DNA of 64,000 nt from Acidimicrobiia bacterium (lineage in GTDB: Bacteria; Actinomycetota; Acidimicrobiia; IMCC26256; DASPTH01). The position numbers and the translations under genes were made by a program. Below the pieces are notes generated by a model, which ran no database searches, was not told the DNA's origin, and saw only the letters and a list, made by a program, of their open reading frames with translations. The stretch covers positions 51,625 to 115,624 of the forward strand of contig JBBDHW010000024.1 of assembly GCA_040880805.1 (NCBI GenBank), read 5' to 3'. Positions 9,451 through 17,770 of this stretch are shown here, in pieces. How positions within the stretch are numbered: the first letter of the stretch is position 1; each line of letters opens with the position of its first letter.

Positions 9451-10150
9451 CGTCGTCGCGCCCGTTGGACTTGCCGACCCAGGCGTCGACGGCGTAGCCG
9501 CGCGTCTCCCAGTAGCCCTCTTGGACGTGTTTCGTGAGCACGATGGTGTCGAGCCACTTCAAGGACTTGTAGCCGTACATCGGCGCGACGTAGAGGCGAA
9601 CGGGGCCGCCGTGCTCGTCGGAGAGTGGTGATCCTTCGAGCTCGTACGCGACGAGCACGTCGCGGCGGCGTGCCTGTTCCATCGTGAGGCTCTCGGAGTA
9701 GGCGCCGTCGAACGACGTGAAGTGCACGGCGCGGGCCTCGGGTTGCACACCCGCGCGGTCGAGCACGTCGCCGAGCCGCACGCCCTTCCAGGCGACGTCG
9801 TGCACGCGCCAGCCGGTGACGCACTGGAAGTCGCGGGTGAACGCCGTGGGTTCCATGGCGGTGATATCGGCGTAGGAGAGGGTGATCTCCTCGTCGACGA
9901 GGCCCTTCACCCGGAGCCGGTACCGGTCTCGCGAGCGGGAGGGCAGGTCGCCCGTCACCGTGTAGATACGGAACCGCCCGATGGGGAGGAGCGAGGCGAG
10001 GCCGGTGCCGTCCTTGGCGATCAGGGGGCCCACCGCCCGTTCGAGCCAGTCCTGCGCTCGAGCTCCGAGCAGCACCCCCACGGCACCGAGGCCCACCAGG
10101 CCGACGAACACCCGCCGCCCGACTGGGGTGCCGCCTGTCTCACTCATCAC
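9440..10150 (-). CDS. Molybdopterin-dependent oxidoreductase, sulfite-oxidase fold
   Basis: A 236-residue enzyme of the sulfite oxidase/YedY superfamily. The N-terminus (GRRVFVGLVGLGAVGVLL, residues 11-28) looks like a twin-arginine signal or anchor, so the active domain would lie outside the cytoplasm. Cys110 in RDFQCVTGWRVHDVAWKG is the expected molybdenum ligand; the domain ends with MYGYKSLKWLDTIVLT. First gene of the operon with cytochrome b, M20 peptidase and serC. Substrate unknown: methionine sulfoxide in the MsrP case is only one possibility. A second, fused version of this pair is at 60477-61634. Confidence 0.87.
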   Translation of the reverse strand: MMSETGGTPVGRRVFVGLVGLGAVGVLLGARAQDWLERAVGPLIAKDGTGLASLLPIGRFRIYTVTGDLPSRSRDRYRLRVKGLVDEEITLSYADITAMEPTAFTRDFQCVTGWRVHDVAWKGVRLGDVLDRAGVQPEARAVHFTSFDGAYSESLTMEQARRRDVLVAYELEGSPLSDEHGGPVRLYVAPMYGYKSLKWLDTIVLTKHVQEGYWETRGYAVDAWVGKSNGRDDDAT

Positions 10151-10243
10151 ACTGAGGATACGGAGCAGAGTGGCTCCGAGATGATACGCGGCAGGAAAGC
10201 CTGCGAAGATACGCCGGAAGCGCCCCCACCAGAGTGGAGGACC

Positions 10244-11626
10244 ATGGCGACGACCGGTACTGCGACCTACGAGCTCCCGGGTTTCCAGGGCGAGCTCTTC
10301 TACCCCGGTGATGCGGGCTACGACGACGCCCGCGCTCTGTTCAACGGGATGATCGACCGATCACCGGCGCTGATTGCCCGCTGCTCGTCGGATGACGACG
10401 TGGTTGCAGCCGTGAATCTGGCGCGCACCCAGGGCATCGCGCTGTCGGTGTTCGGCGGTGGTCACGGCGTGACGGGTTCCGCGATGGTCGACGGTGGGAT
10501 CTGCGTGGACTTGCGCGGGATGAAGGGCATCAGCGTGGACCCGAAGGCGCAGACGGTGCGGGCCGAGGGCGGCCTCACCTGGGGCGAGTTCGACGCTGCG
10601 ACCGCGGAGCACGGGCTCGTGGTCACCGGAGGGCGGGCGACCACCACCGGTATCGCCGGTCTCGCGCTCGGCAGTGGGAGTGGCTGGATCGAGCGCAAGT
10701 TCGGGTTCGCGTGCGACAACCTGATCGAGGTGGAGCTCGTCACCGCCGACGGCCGCAAAGTGCGGGCGTCGGAAACCGAGAACGCCGAGCTGTTCTGGGG
10801 CCTGCGCGGTGGGGGCGGCAACTTCGGCGTTGTCACCGCGTTCCACTTCCAGCTTCACCCGCTGCCGCCCCTGATCCTTGGGGGCATGTTGATCTACCCC
10901 GCGGCGGTCGGAAACGACCTGCTCCGCTTCTATCGCGCTTTCATGCTCGCGGCACCCGACGAAGTCGGAGGCGGCGTGGCCTTCATCACCGCGCCGCCCG
11001 CGCCCTTCGTCCCGCCAGAAGTGCAAGGCCATCCCGTCATCGGAATCGTGGTGTCGTACGCGGGCGACGTCGACGAAGGCGCGCGCGTGTTCGCACCGTT
11101 GCGCGAGTGGGGCCCGCCGGCGATCGACCTCGTGGAGCCCATGCCCTACGTCGCCGTGCAGCAGCTCGTCGAGGCCGGGTTCCCGAAGGGTTTGCGGAAC
11201 TACTGGACGGCCGACTTCTACGACACGCTCCCCGACAAGGCAATCGACGTGCTCGTCGAGCACGCGACGAATCCGGTGTCACCGCACAGTCAGATGTTGC
11301 TCATACCCGGCGGCGGCGCGATCTCGCGCGTGCCGGAGGACGCCATGGCGTTCGGCCAGCGTCACGCGGAGTGGAACATCCACTACCTGTCGATGTGGGA
11401 GCAGCCCGCCGACGACACCAAGAACATCGAGTACACGCGCGCGATCTCCGGAGCGATGAAGCCGTGGGCGTCGGGGCGCGTGTACCTCAACTTCATCGGC
11501 GACGAAGGTCAGGAGCGGGTCGAGTCGGGGTTCGGACCCGAGACGTATCCGCGCCTCCAAGCCCTCAAGAAGCAGTGGGACCCCGACAACCTGTTCCGCC
11601 ACAACCAGAACATCAAACCCGCGTAG
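10244..11626 (+). CDS. FAD-linked oxidase, berberine-bridge-enzyme type
   Basis: A 460-residue flavoprotein with the PCMH FAD-binding domain in the first 200 residues (SDDDVVAAVNLART, FGGGHGVTGSAM with a histidine placed for covalent flavin attachment, GGRATTTGIAGLALGSGSGW, FWGLRGGGGNFGVVTAF) and the BBE motif at the C-terminus (DPDNLFRHNQNI). ATG 10244 is preceded by a good ribosome site (GTGGAGGACC). Family members oxidise alcohols, sugars or alkaloid-like compounds; substrate cannot be inferred. Convergent with apgM across a palindromic repeat. Confidence 0.88.
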   Translation: MATTGTATYELPGFQGELFYPGDAGYDDARALFNGMIDRSPALIARCSSDDDVVAAVNLARTQGIALSVFGGGHGVTGSAMVDGGICVDLRGMKGISVDPKAQTVRAEGGLTWGEFDAATAEHGLVVTGGRATTTGIAGLALGSGSGWIERKFGFACDNLIEVELVTADGRKVRASETENAELFWGLRGGGGNFGVVTAFHFQLHPLPPLILGGMLIYPAAVGNDLLRFYRAFMLAAPDEVGGGVAFITAPPAPFVPPEVQGHPVIGIVVSYAGDVDEGARVFAPLREWGPPAIDLVEPMPYVAVQQLVEAGFPKGLRNYWTADFYDTLPDKAIDVLVEHATNPVSPHSQMLLIPGGGAISRVPEDAMAFGQRHAEWNIHYLSMWEQPADDTKNIEYTRAISGAMKPWASGRVYLNFIGDEGQERVESGFGPETYPRLQALKKQWDPDNLFRHNQNIKPA

Positions 11627-11637
11627 CCCTCAGTGCG

Positions 11638-11684
11638 AACTTGCGTCGTCTGTGGGCGCTCTACGACCTCGAACGACGCAGGTT
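11638..11684. repeat. 47-nt palindromic repeat, copy 2
   Basis: Arms AACTTGCGTCGT and ACGACGCAGGTT pair over 12 positions with one G-T. It starts 11 nt after the stop of the flavoprotein gene and ends 10 nt before the stop of apgM on the other strand, so it fills the whole gap between two convergent genes. A bidirectional terminator role is the simplest reading. Confidence 0.78.
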
Positions 11685-11694
11685 CGGTGGTGGA

Positions 11695-12888
11695 TTAGGC
11701 GCCGTACTTGGCGAGGCGGCCCGCGTTGGCGAGCATCAAGGCCATCAGGTCTTTGGTGGGGCGGATGCCGAGCATGCCGTGACGGCACCAGCGCTCGCCG
11801 AAGCGGTCGGTGTCGTCGCGACCGCAGCGCTCGCTCCACAGCAGTGTGGGTACCGGGTGCCACGAGTGCGCGGCCATCTGCGACGGCGTGGAGTGGTCGC
11901 CGCTGACGACGATCACATCGGGGCCGAGCGCGCGCAGCTCGGGTACGACCGCGTCGAACGTCTCGATCGCGGCGATCTTGCGCGCGCGGTCGCCGTCTTC
12001 ACCGGCGGAGTCGGTGTACTTATAGTGCAGGAAGAAGTAGTCGTAGCTGCTCCACGCGTCGAGCAGCAGCCCGAGCTGCGCAGCGAGATCCGCGGGCCGA
12101 CCGAGCACGTCCATGCCGAGCAGGTGCGCGATCCCGCGGTACATCGGGTATACGGCGACCGCGGCCGCGTGGAGTCCGTAGCGCTCCTCGAAGCTCGGGA
12201 GCTCCCGGTGCGTGTCGAAGCCGCGCAGCAGCACGACGTTGGCGCTGGCGTCGCTCGCGAGTGTGTCGCGGATTTGCGCGTCGAGCTCGACGACCAGATC
12301 GGCGGTGCGTTTCGCTTCGGGCGCGAGCGACGACGGCGCGAGCGGCGGCACGCCGGTCTGCTGCGGGTCGGTGTCGCCCAGGCGCGCGTCGAGCCCGTCG
12401 CCGCGCAGCACGACCAGCAGCCGGTGCTCGCGCTCGTGCCGGAAGAACACCTCGACTCCCGGGAGGTGCACCGCGGCCTGCAGCCGAGCGACGACGGCCT
12501 GCGCTTCCGCGTCGGGGATGCGCCCGGCGCGCCGGTCGGTGACGACGCCGCCGGGCCCGAGCGTGGCGAGATTGCCGCGCGCCGCGACGTCGCCCGCCTC
12601 GAGCTCGAAGTCGAGACCGGCGGCCGAGAGCGCGCCGCGCCCGAGCTCGAACTGCTCCGGGTCGTAGCCGAAGAGGCCGAGGTGGCCGGGCCCCGAGCCG
12701 GGCGTGATCCCGGGGCCGACGGGCTCGCAGAGCCCGGTGATCCCCTCGGCCGCGAGCCGGTCGAGGTTGGGGGTGACGGCCTCCTCGAGCTCGGTGCCGT
12801 GCTCCGCGTCGGCGTAGCCGCCGAGGCCGTCCATCACGATGAGCAGGATCTTGGTGTCGGCGGGCTGGATCAGATCGGACGGGTCCAT
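11695..12888 (-). CDS. apgM: 2,3-bisphosphoglycerate-independent phosphoglycerate mutase, archaeal type
   Basis: An alkaline-phosphatase-superfamily enzyme interconverting 3- and 2-phosphoglycerate. The 397-residue protein starts with the metal site ILLIVMDGLGGYADAEHG, has the phospho-serine loop TPGSGPGHLGLFGYDP, and ends with the second metal cluster VSGDHSTPSQMAAHSWHP. ATG 12888 places this motif about 15 residues in, as in the family. It is divergent from the thioesterase gene 24 bp away. Many actinobacteria carry this form in addition to a cofactor-dependent enzyme. Confidence 0.88.
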   Translation of the reverse strand: MDPSDLIQPADTKILLIVMDGLGGYADAEHGTELEEAVTPNLDRLAAEGITGLCEPVGPGITPGSGPGHLGLFGYDPEQFELGRGALSAAGLDFELEAGDVAARGNLATLGPGGVVTDRRAGRIPDAEAQAVVARLQAAVHLPGVEVFFRHEREHRLLVVLRGDGLDARLGDTDPQQTGVPPLAPSSLAPEAKRTADLVVELDAQIRDTLASDASANVVLLRGFDTHRELPSFEERYGLHAAAVAVYPMYRGIAHLLGMDVLGRPADLAAQLGLLLDAWSSYDYFFLHYKYTDSAGEDGDRARKIAAIETFDAVVPELRALGPDVIVVSGDHSTPSQMAAHSWHPVPTLLWSERCGRDDTDRFGERWCRHGMLGIRPTKDLMALMLANAGRLAKYGA

Positions 12889-12912
12889 TCGCTCCACGCT
12901 ACTTTCCACGCC

Positions 12913-13716
12913 GTGCCCGACACTCTGCCCGAGTCGATCTTCCATCTCGACGGCGACGTCGCCGTCCCGACCGAGCTCGCGCGCGGTCCCTGGTCGCCGC
13001 ACGCACAGCACGGCGGTGCGCCGTCGGCGCTGCTCGCGGGCGTGCTCGAACGCGTCGACGCGGGTCCGCCGGCGTTCACCGTCCGCCTCACGGTCGACCT
13101 CATGCGTCCGGTGCCACTTGCGCCGTTGCGCATCGCGACGCGCGTCGTGCGTCCGGGCAAGAAGCTGCAGATCGTCGAAGCCTCGCTCTACGACGGCGAC
13201 ATCGAGGTTGCGCGCGCGACCGCGCTCAGGTTGCGCACGTTGGACGACGAGCTCGACACGAGCTGGCAGGCGCCCGACGTGGCGGTGCTCGCGCCTCCGA
13301 GCGGACCGTCGGCGTTCCCGCGGATGGAGAGCGGGCAGCTCGGGTACTGGAACGCGGTCGAGATGAGCCCGATCGTCGGCGAGCTCTTCGTGCCCGGGCC
13401 GGCAGCCGTGTGGTTCCGCCTGCGTGTACCCGTGGTGGCGGGCGAGGAGCCGTCGCCGCTGCAGCGGGTGGCCGCGGTGGCGGACTTCGGGAATGGCGTG
13501 GGATCGGGCATCGACCGCAGCCGGCTCTCGTTCATCAACGCCGACGTCACCATCACGCTGCACCGGCTCCCGGTAGGCGAGTGGGTGGCGCTCGACGGCG
13601 TGATGTTCGCCGAGCCGACCGGGATCGGCGTTGCCGAGACCGTGCTGCACGACCAGCGTGGCCGAATCGGGCGTGGCGTGCAGGCCGTGATCCTCGAGGA
13701 ACTGAGGGGCGCCTGA
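12913..13716 (+). CDS. Acyl-CoA thioesterase family protein (double hotdog)
   Basis: A 267-residue protein with two hotdog halves: an N-terminal one with HAQHGGAPSALLAGVLER and VRLTVDLMRPVPLAPL, and a C-terminal one with ADFGNGVGSGIDRS and FINADVTITLHRLPVGEW. This is the TesB-like actinobacterial thioesterase family, which cleaves or binds acyl-CoA. The GTG at 12913 is used because the first hotdog strand (ESIFHLDGD) follows directly. Likely a single-gene unit, ending before a strong hairpin at 13735. Confidence 0.82.
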   Translation: MPDTLPESIFHLDGDVAVPTELARGPWSPHAQHGGAPSALLAGVLERVDAGPPAFTVRLTVDLMRPVPLAPLRIATRVVRPGKKLQIVEASLYDGDIEVARATALRLRTLDDELDTSWQAPDVAVLAPPSGPSAFPRMESGQLGYWNAVEMSPIVGELFVPGPAAVWFRLRVPVVAGEEPSPLQRVAAVADFGNGVGSGIDRSRLSFINADVTITLHRLPVGEWVALDGVMFAEPTGIGVAETVLHDQRGRIGRGVQAVILEELRGA

Positions 13717-13734
13717 CTCTGGGTCGCTCGCTTT

Positions 13735-13757
13735 CGAATCGGGGATACCCCGATTCG
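13735..13757. terminator. Perfect 10-bp hairpin between convergent genes
   Basis: CGAATCGGGG-ATA-CCCCGATTCG forms a 10-bp stem with a three-base loop, 18 nt after the thioesterase stop and 17 nt before the bL37 stop on the other strand. There is no long T run, but in this GC-rich genome such hairpins commonly end transcripts. It probably serves both directions. Confidence 0.6.
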
Positions 13758-13774
13758 CGGCCGCTTGCTCCCGG

Positions 13775-13861
13775 CTAGCGACGGCCGGAGTTGGGCCGTT
13801 TGCCGTGGTTGGCCTTGTTGCGCCGTGAGCGCAGCTTGCGCTTGGTGGTCTTCTTGCTCAT
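13775..13861 (-). CDS. Ribosomal protein bL37, 28 residues
   Basis: A 28-residue, very basic peptide starting MSKKTTKRKLRSRR and containing the block NKANHGKRPNSGRR. The ANHGKRPN signature is that of the small actinobacterial large-subunit protein bL37, first seen in mycobacterial ribosome structures. It is shorter than usual ORF cutoffs and easily missed. Convergent with the thioesterase gene and divergent from ychF. Confidence 0.8.
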   Translation of the reverse strand: MSKKTTKRKLRSRRNKANHGKRPNSGRR

Positions 13862-13942
13862 GTGCGAGTGACTCCCCGGTGTCGGCCGATGCAGGGTAGC
13901 GGATCGATTCGGATCGGGGGTCGCCGCGTAGGCTCGACCCCC

Positions 13943-15007
13943 TTGGAACGTCTCGGGCTCGTCGGCCTCCCCAACAGCGGCAAGTCGAGCCTCTTCAACG
14001 CGCTCACGGGTGCATCGTCGGTGGTTGCCGCGCACCCCTTCTCGACCACCGAGACCACCGTGGGGATCGCGCACGTGTCCGACGAGCGGGTCGATCTGCT
14101 GGGCGAGATGTCGCACTCGAAGAAGCTCGTGTACACGAGCTTCGAGATCCTCGACATCGCCGCGCTCGTGAAGGGATCGAGCGGCGGGGAGGGGCTCGGA
14201 AACTCCTTCCTCGGCTCGCTGCGCGACTGCGACGCCATCCTGTTCGTGCTGCGGGCCTTCGAGGACGACGCCGTCCCCGGCGACACCGATCCGGCGGCGG
14301 CGCTCGACACGCTCGAGCTCGAGCTCGTGCTCGCCGACCTCGCGTCGGCTGAGGGCCGGCTCTCCCGGCAACAGCGGGCGGCCAAGGGCGACAAGACGCT
14401 GGCGGGCGAGGTCGCGGCACTGGCGCGGGCCGTGGCCGTGCTCGGCGACGGCGTGCCGATCTACCGGTCGGATCTCACGGGCGACGAGCGGGAACACCTT
14501 GCCGCCGCGTTCCTGCTCACCGACAAGCCGGTGCTCGTGGTGGTGAACATCGGCGAGGACCAGCTCGACCGGGCTGACGAAGTCGCGTCGAGCGTGTCGA
14601 GGGGTGACGACGTACTCGCAGTGTGCCTGCAGCTCGAAGCCGAGGCTGGGGCACTCGACCCGGATTCGCGCGCCGAGATGCTCGAGGGGCTCGGGCTCGG
14701 CATCGGTGTCCTCCCGCGCGTCGCGCGGGCGGCGTATCACCTGCTCGGCCGGCGCACCTTCCTGACCACCGGCGACAAGGAGACGCGCGCGTGGACGTTC
14801 CGCGCCGGTTCCAAGGCACCCGAATGCGCAGGGGTGATCCACTCCGATCTGCAACGCGGCTTCATCCGCGCGGAGGTGATCGAGTGGCGCGAGCTGCTCG
14901 AGATCGGGTCGTGGGCGAAGGCCAAGGAGCAGGGTCGGCTCCGCGTCGAGGGGAAGGACTACATCGTCCTGGACGGCGACGTACTCGAGATCCGCTTCAA
15001 CGTGTGA
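13943..15007 (+). CDS. ychF: OBG-family ATPase YchF
   Basis: YchF binds ribosomes and hydrolyses ATP more readily than GTP. The protein has LGLVGLPNSGKSSLFNALTG (G1), HPFSTTETTVGI (switch), DIAALVKGSSGGEGLGNSFL (G3 region), and VVVNIGE in place of NKxD, the change that gives ATP preference. The C-terminal TGS-like domain follows (FRAGSKAPECAGVIHSDLQ, and GKDYIVLDGDVLEIRFNV at the end). The family starts two or three residues before LGLVGLPN, which fits TTG 13943; an ATG at 13889 or GTG upstream would add residues and crowd the divergent bL37 gene. Length with TTG is 354 residues. Confidence 0.88.
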   Translation: MERLGLVGLPNSGKSSLFNALTGASSVVAAHPFSTTETTVGIAHVSDERVDLLGEMSHSKKLVYTSFEILDIAALVKGSSGGEGLGNSFLGSLRDCDAILFVLRAFEDDAVPGDTDPAAALDTLELELVLADLASAEGRLSRQQRAAKGDKTLAGEVAALARAVAVLGDGVPIYRSDLTGDEREHLAAAFLLTDKPVLVVVNIGEDQLDRADEVASSVSRGDDVLAVCLQLEAEAGALDPDSRAEMLEGLGLGIGVLPRVARAAYHLLGRRTFLTTGDKETRAWTFRAGSKAPECAGVIHSDLQRGFIRAEVIEWRELLEIGSWAKAKEQGRLRVEGKDYIVLDGDVLEIRFNV

Positions 15008-15016
15008 CCCCCTGCT

Positions 15017-15338
15017 ATGTGGCTCGTGCGTGAGGGTGACGTGCTCGCAACCGCCGAGGTGACGCGCGACTCGCGCGCGCGCCGTCGCGGCCTACTCGGC
15101 CGCCGTCGAAGGTGTCCTCGTGCTGCGGCCGTGTCGACACGTGCACACGTTCGGCATGCGGTTTCCGATCGATGTCGCCTTCTGCGCGGTGACCGGGGTC
15201 GTGCTGCGCACGTGCACGCTGCCTCCGCGTCGACTCTCGCCCGTCGTGCCTCGCGCCGCGTTCGCGATCGAGGCGGCGGCGGGAGCATTCGACAGGTGGA
15301 AGCTCCGGGCCGGCGACCGGGTCGAGCTCCGCGGATGA
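15017..15338 (+). pseudogene. DUF192 protein gene with a frameshift
   Basis: The first frame reads MWLVREGDVLATAEVT, then RRRGLLGR, which is the start of a DUF192 protein. The rest of the domain (VEGVLVLRPCRHVHTFGM, RFPIDVAFCAVTGVV, ending DRWKLRAGDRVELRG) is in the next frame, with the switch around 15099-15105. One missing or two extra bases would restore a protein of about 106 residues. The stop overlaps the rsmI start (ATGA), so the gene was until recently, or still is, part of this operon. A sequencing or assembly error is as likely as a true mutation. Confidence 0.7.
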
Positions 15339-16237
15339 CCGACGCACCGCACGATCCATTGGGCGGCGCGCTGATCCTCGTTGCCACGCCGATCGGGAAC
15401 CTGGGCGACCTCCCGCCGCGCGCGGTCGAGGCCTTGCGCGCCGCGGATGTGATCGCGGCCGAAGACACGCGACGCGCACGCGCGTTGCTCACCCACGCGG
15501 GCGTGCCGGCAGCCGGCCGTCTGCGCGCAGTGCACGCGCACAACGAACGTGAGAGCGCGCTCGTCGTCGTCGACGCGGTGATGTCCGGTCAGCGAGTCGC
15601 GTACGTGACCGACGCCGGCATGCCCGGAATCTCGGATCCCGGCGAGCGACTCGTGCGCGCGTGCCTCGACGCGGGACTCGCGGTGGAAGTGGTCCCGGGC
15701 CCGAGCGCGGTGCTCACGGCGCTCGTGCTGTCGGGCTTGCCCACCGACCGTTTCGTGTTCGAGGGCTTCCTGCCCCGGCGCGGCCCCGTGCGCCGCGAGC
15801 GCATCGCGGCGCTCGCGGGCGAGCGACGAACGTCCGTGCTGTTCGAAGCTCCGGGCCGAGTCCTGGGCACCTTGTCGGACCTGCTGGCCGCGTGCGGGCC
15901 GTTCCGCGAGGTGGCCGTCGCCCGTGAGCTCACGAAGATCTACGAGGAGGTGTGGCGCGGCGCGCTGTCCGAGGCGGTGGCGCACGCAGCGTCGACCGAG
16001 GCCCGCGGGGAGCATGTGATCGTGCTCGCACCCGCGCCGGAGCCGCCCGCCGCGAGCGACGACGAGGTCGATGCCCATGTGGAGGCCGCGCTCGCCGAGG
16101 GACTGTCGACGCGCGACGCCGCGGCGCGGGTGGCGCGCGACCTCGGTGTGTCGCGGCGACGCGGCTACGACACCGCGACCCGTCTGCGCCAGAAGAAGAA
16201 GGACCGGTCGCAGAAGGAAGAGAAAGAGAGCCAATAG
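15335..16237 (+). CDS. rsmI: 16S rRNA (cytidine1402-2'-O)-methyltransferase
   Basis: RsmI methylates the 2-prime hydroxyl of C1402 in the decoding centre. The 300-residue protein has the tetrapyrrole-methylase fold: LILVATPIGNLGDLPPRAVE, DVIAAEDTRRARALL, AYVTDAGMPGISDPGERLV, and VVPGPSAVLTALVLSGLP, then EGFLPRRG. The C-terminal tail is lysine-rich (RQKKKDRSQKEEKESQ). ATG overlaps the end of the DUF192 gene; metG follows 15 bp later. Confidence 0.95.
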   Translation: MTDAPHDPLGGALILVATPIGNLGDLPPRAVEALRAADVIAAEDTRRARALLTHAGVPAAGRLRAVHAHNERESALVVVDAVMSGQRVAYVTDAGMPGISDPGERLVRACLDAGLAVEVVPGPSAVLTALVLSGLPTDRFVFEGFLPRRGPVRRERIAALAGERRTSVLFEAPGRVLGTLSDLLAACGPFREVAVARELTKIYEEVWRGALSEAVAHAASTEARGEHVIVLAPAPEPPAASDDEVDAHVEAALAEGLSTRDAAARVARDLGVSRRRGYDTATRLRQKKKDRSQKEEKESQ

Positions 16238-16252
16238 ATAGAGTTGGCTGCC

Positions 16253-17770
16253 ATGCCGCGCCCGTTCTACGTGACAACACCGATCTACTACCCGAACGAC
16301 GCGCCCCACATCGGTCACGCGTACACGTCGGTTGCGGCCGACACGCTGGCCCGCTGGCGGCGCCTGTGGGGCGACGATGTCGTGTTTCTCACCGGCACCG
16401 ACGAGCACGGCACCAAGATCCAGCGGGCGGCCGAGGCGCAGGGCATCACTCCCCAAGAGATGGTCGACCGCACGAGCGCGCAGTTCCGTGAGCTCACGCC
16501 ACTGCTCGACCTCACGAACACCGACTTCATCCGCACCACCGAGCCGCGGCACGAGCGCGCGGTGCAGCAGTTCCTCCAGGCGGTCTACGACGCCGGCGCC
16601 ATCGAGCTCGGTACCTACGAAGGGCTCTACTGCGTCGCGTGCGAGGCGTACTACACCGAGGACGAGTTGGTCGACGGCATGTGCCCGGTGCACGGCACGC
16701 CGGTCGAGCGCGTCACCGAGGAGAACTACTTCTTCAAGCTGTCCCAGTACGAGCAGCGACTGCTCGATCACTACGACGCGCATCCCGGGGCGGTGCAGCC
16801 CGCGACGCGGCGCAACGAAGTGCTGGGCTTCATCCGTCAGGGCCTCACCGACTTCTCGATGAGCCGCAAGTCGGTGTCGTGGGGGATCCCGCTGCCGTGG
16901 GATCCGAACCACACGTGTTACGTGTGGTTCGACGCGCTGTTCAACTATTGCAGCGCGATCGGGTACGGCAGCGATCCCGAGCGGTTCAATCGCTACTGGC
17001 CGGTCGACTACCACCTGGTGGGCAAGGACATCCTGCGGTTCCACGCGGTCTACTGGCCCGCGATGTTGATGGCGGCCGACCTCGCGCCACCGAAGTGTGT
17101 GTTCGCGCACGGGTGGCTGCTCGTCGGTGGCGAGAAGATGTCGAAGACGCGCGCCAACCAAATCGCGCCGGCGGAACTCGTTACCGAGTTCGGTGTCGAC
17201 GGGTTCCGTTATCACTTCCTGCGCGACCAGCACTTTGGTCCCGACGGCGACATCAGCTACGAAGCCGCGGTCACGCGCTACAACGCCGACCTCGCAAACA
17301 ACTTCGGCAACCTCGCCAGCCGCGTGCTCAACATGGCGATGAGCTACTGCGACGGTGTCGTCCCCGGTACGCGCGACGACGGCCCGCTGATGCCGTCGGC
17401 CGAGAGCGCGTTTGCACGCCTGTCCTCGAGTATGGAGAAGCTCGACTACTCCAACGGTTTCGGCGCGGTGTGGGACCTCATCCGCGACACGAACTCGTAC
17501 ATCGAGGACCGTCAACCGTGGGCACTCAACAAGGCGGGTGACTCCGCGACGGCAGCTGCGGTGCTCGGCGACTGCCTCGAGGCGCTGCGCGTGGTGGCCC
17601 TGCTGTCGTCGCCGTTGATCCCGCGTGCGTCGGCCGAGCTGTGGCGGCGGCTCGGGCTGCCCGGCCACCCCGCCGACCAGCGGCTCCCCGACGCGGCGGC
17701 GTGGGGGCTCCTTCCCGCGGGGTCCCCGCTGGAGAAGGGCGCGCCGCTGTTTCCCCGCATCGAGACGTGA
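16253..17770 (+). CDS. metG: Methionyl-tRNA synthetase
   Basis: Class I synthetase charging initiator and elongator tRNA-Met. The 505-residue protein has the HIGH motif in NDAPHIGHAYTS (about residue 14), a zinc-knuckle insertion with CVACEAYYTEDELVDG and CPVHG, and KMSKTRAN as the KMSKS loop near residue 295; the anticodon-binding helices follow and there is no C-terminal tRNA-binding domain, as in other actinobacterial enzymes. ATG 16253 is preferred over a TTG nine bases upstream. The stop overlaps the tatD start. Confidence 0.96.
   Translation: MPRPFYVTTPIYYPNDAPHIGHAYTSVAADTLARWRRLWGDDVVFLTGTDEHGTKIQRAAEAQGITPQEMVDRTSAQFRELTPLLDLTNTDFIRTTEPRHERAVQQFLQAVYDAGAIELGTYEGLYCVACEAYYTEDELVDGMCPVHGTPVERVTEENYFFKLSQYEQRLLDHYDAHPGAVQPATRRNEVLGFIRQGLTDFSMSRKSVSWGIPLPWDPNHTCYVWFDALFNYCSAIGYGSDPERFNRYWPVDYHLVGKDILRFHAVYWPAMLMAADLAPPKCVFAHGWLLVGGEKMSKTRANQIAPAELVTEFGVDGFRYHFLRDQHFGPDGDISYEAAVTRYNADLANNFGNLASRVLNMAMSYCDGVVPGTRDDGPLMPSAESAFARLSSSMEKLDYSNGFGAVWDLIRDTNSYIEDRQPWALNKAGDSATAAAVLGDCLEALRVVALLSSPLIPRASAELWRRLGLPGHPADQRLPDAAAWGLLPAGSPLEKGAPLFPRIET

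Noticed and set aside
10711-12912. Long plus-strand frame running into the thioesterase gene
   Set aside because: It lies out of frame over the flavoprotein and antisense over apgM; the credible protein starts at GTG 12913.
15092-17668. Very long open frame on the minus strand (about 858 codons) opposite DUF192, rsmI and metG
   Set aside because: It is His/Arg rich without any domain and mirrors the codon-position GC bias of three well-supported genes, a usual artefact at high GC.
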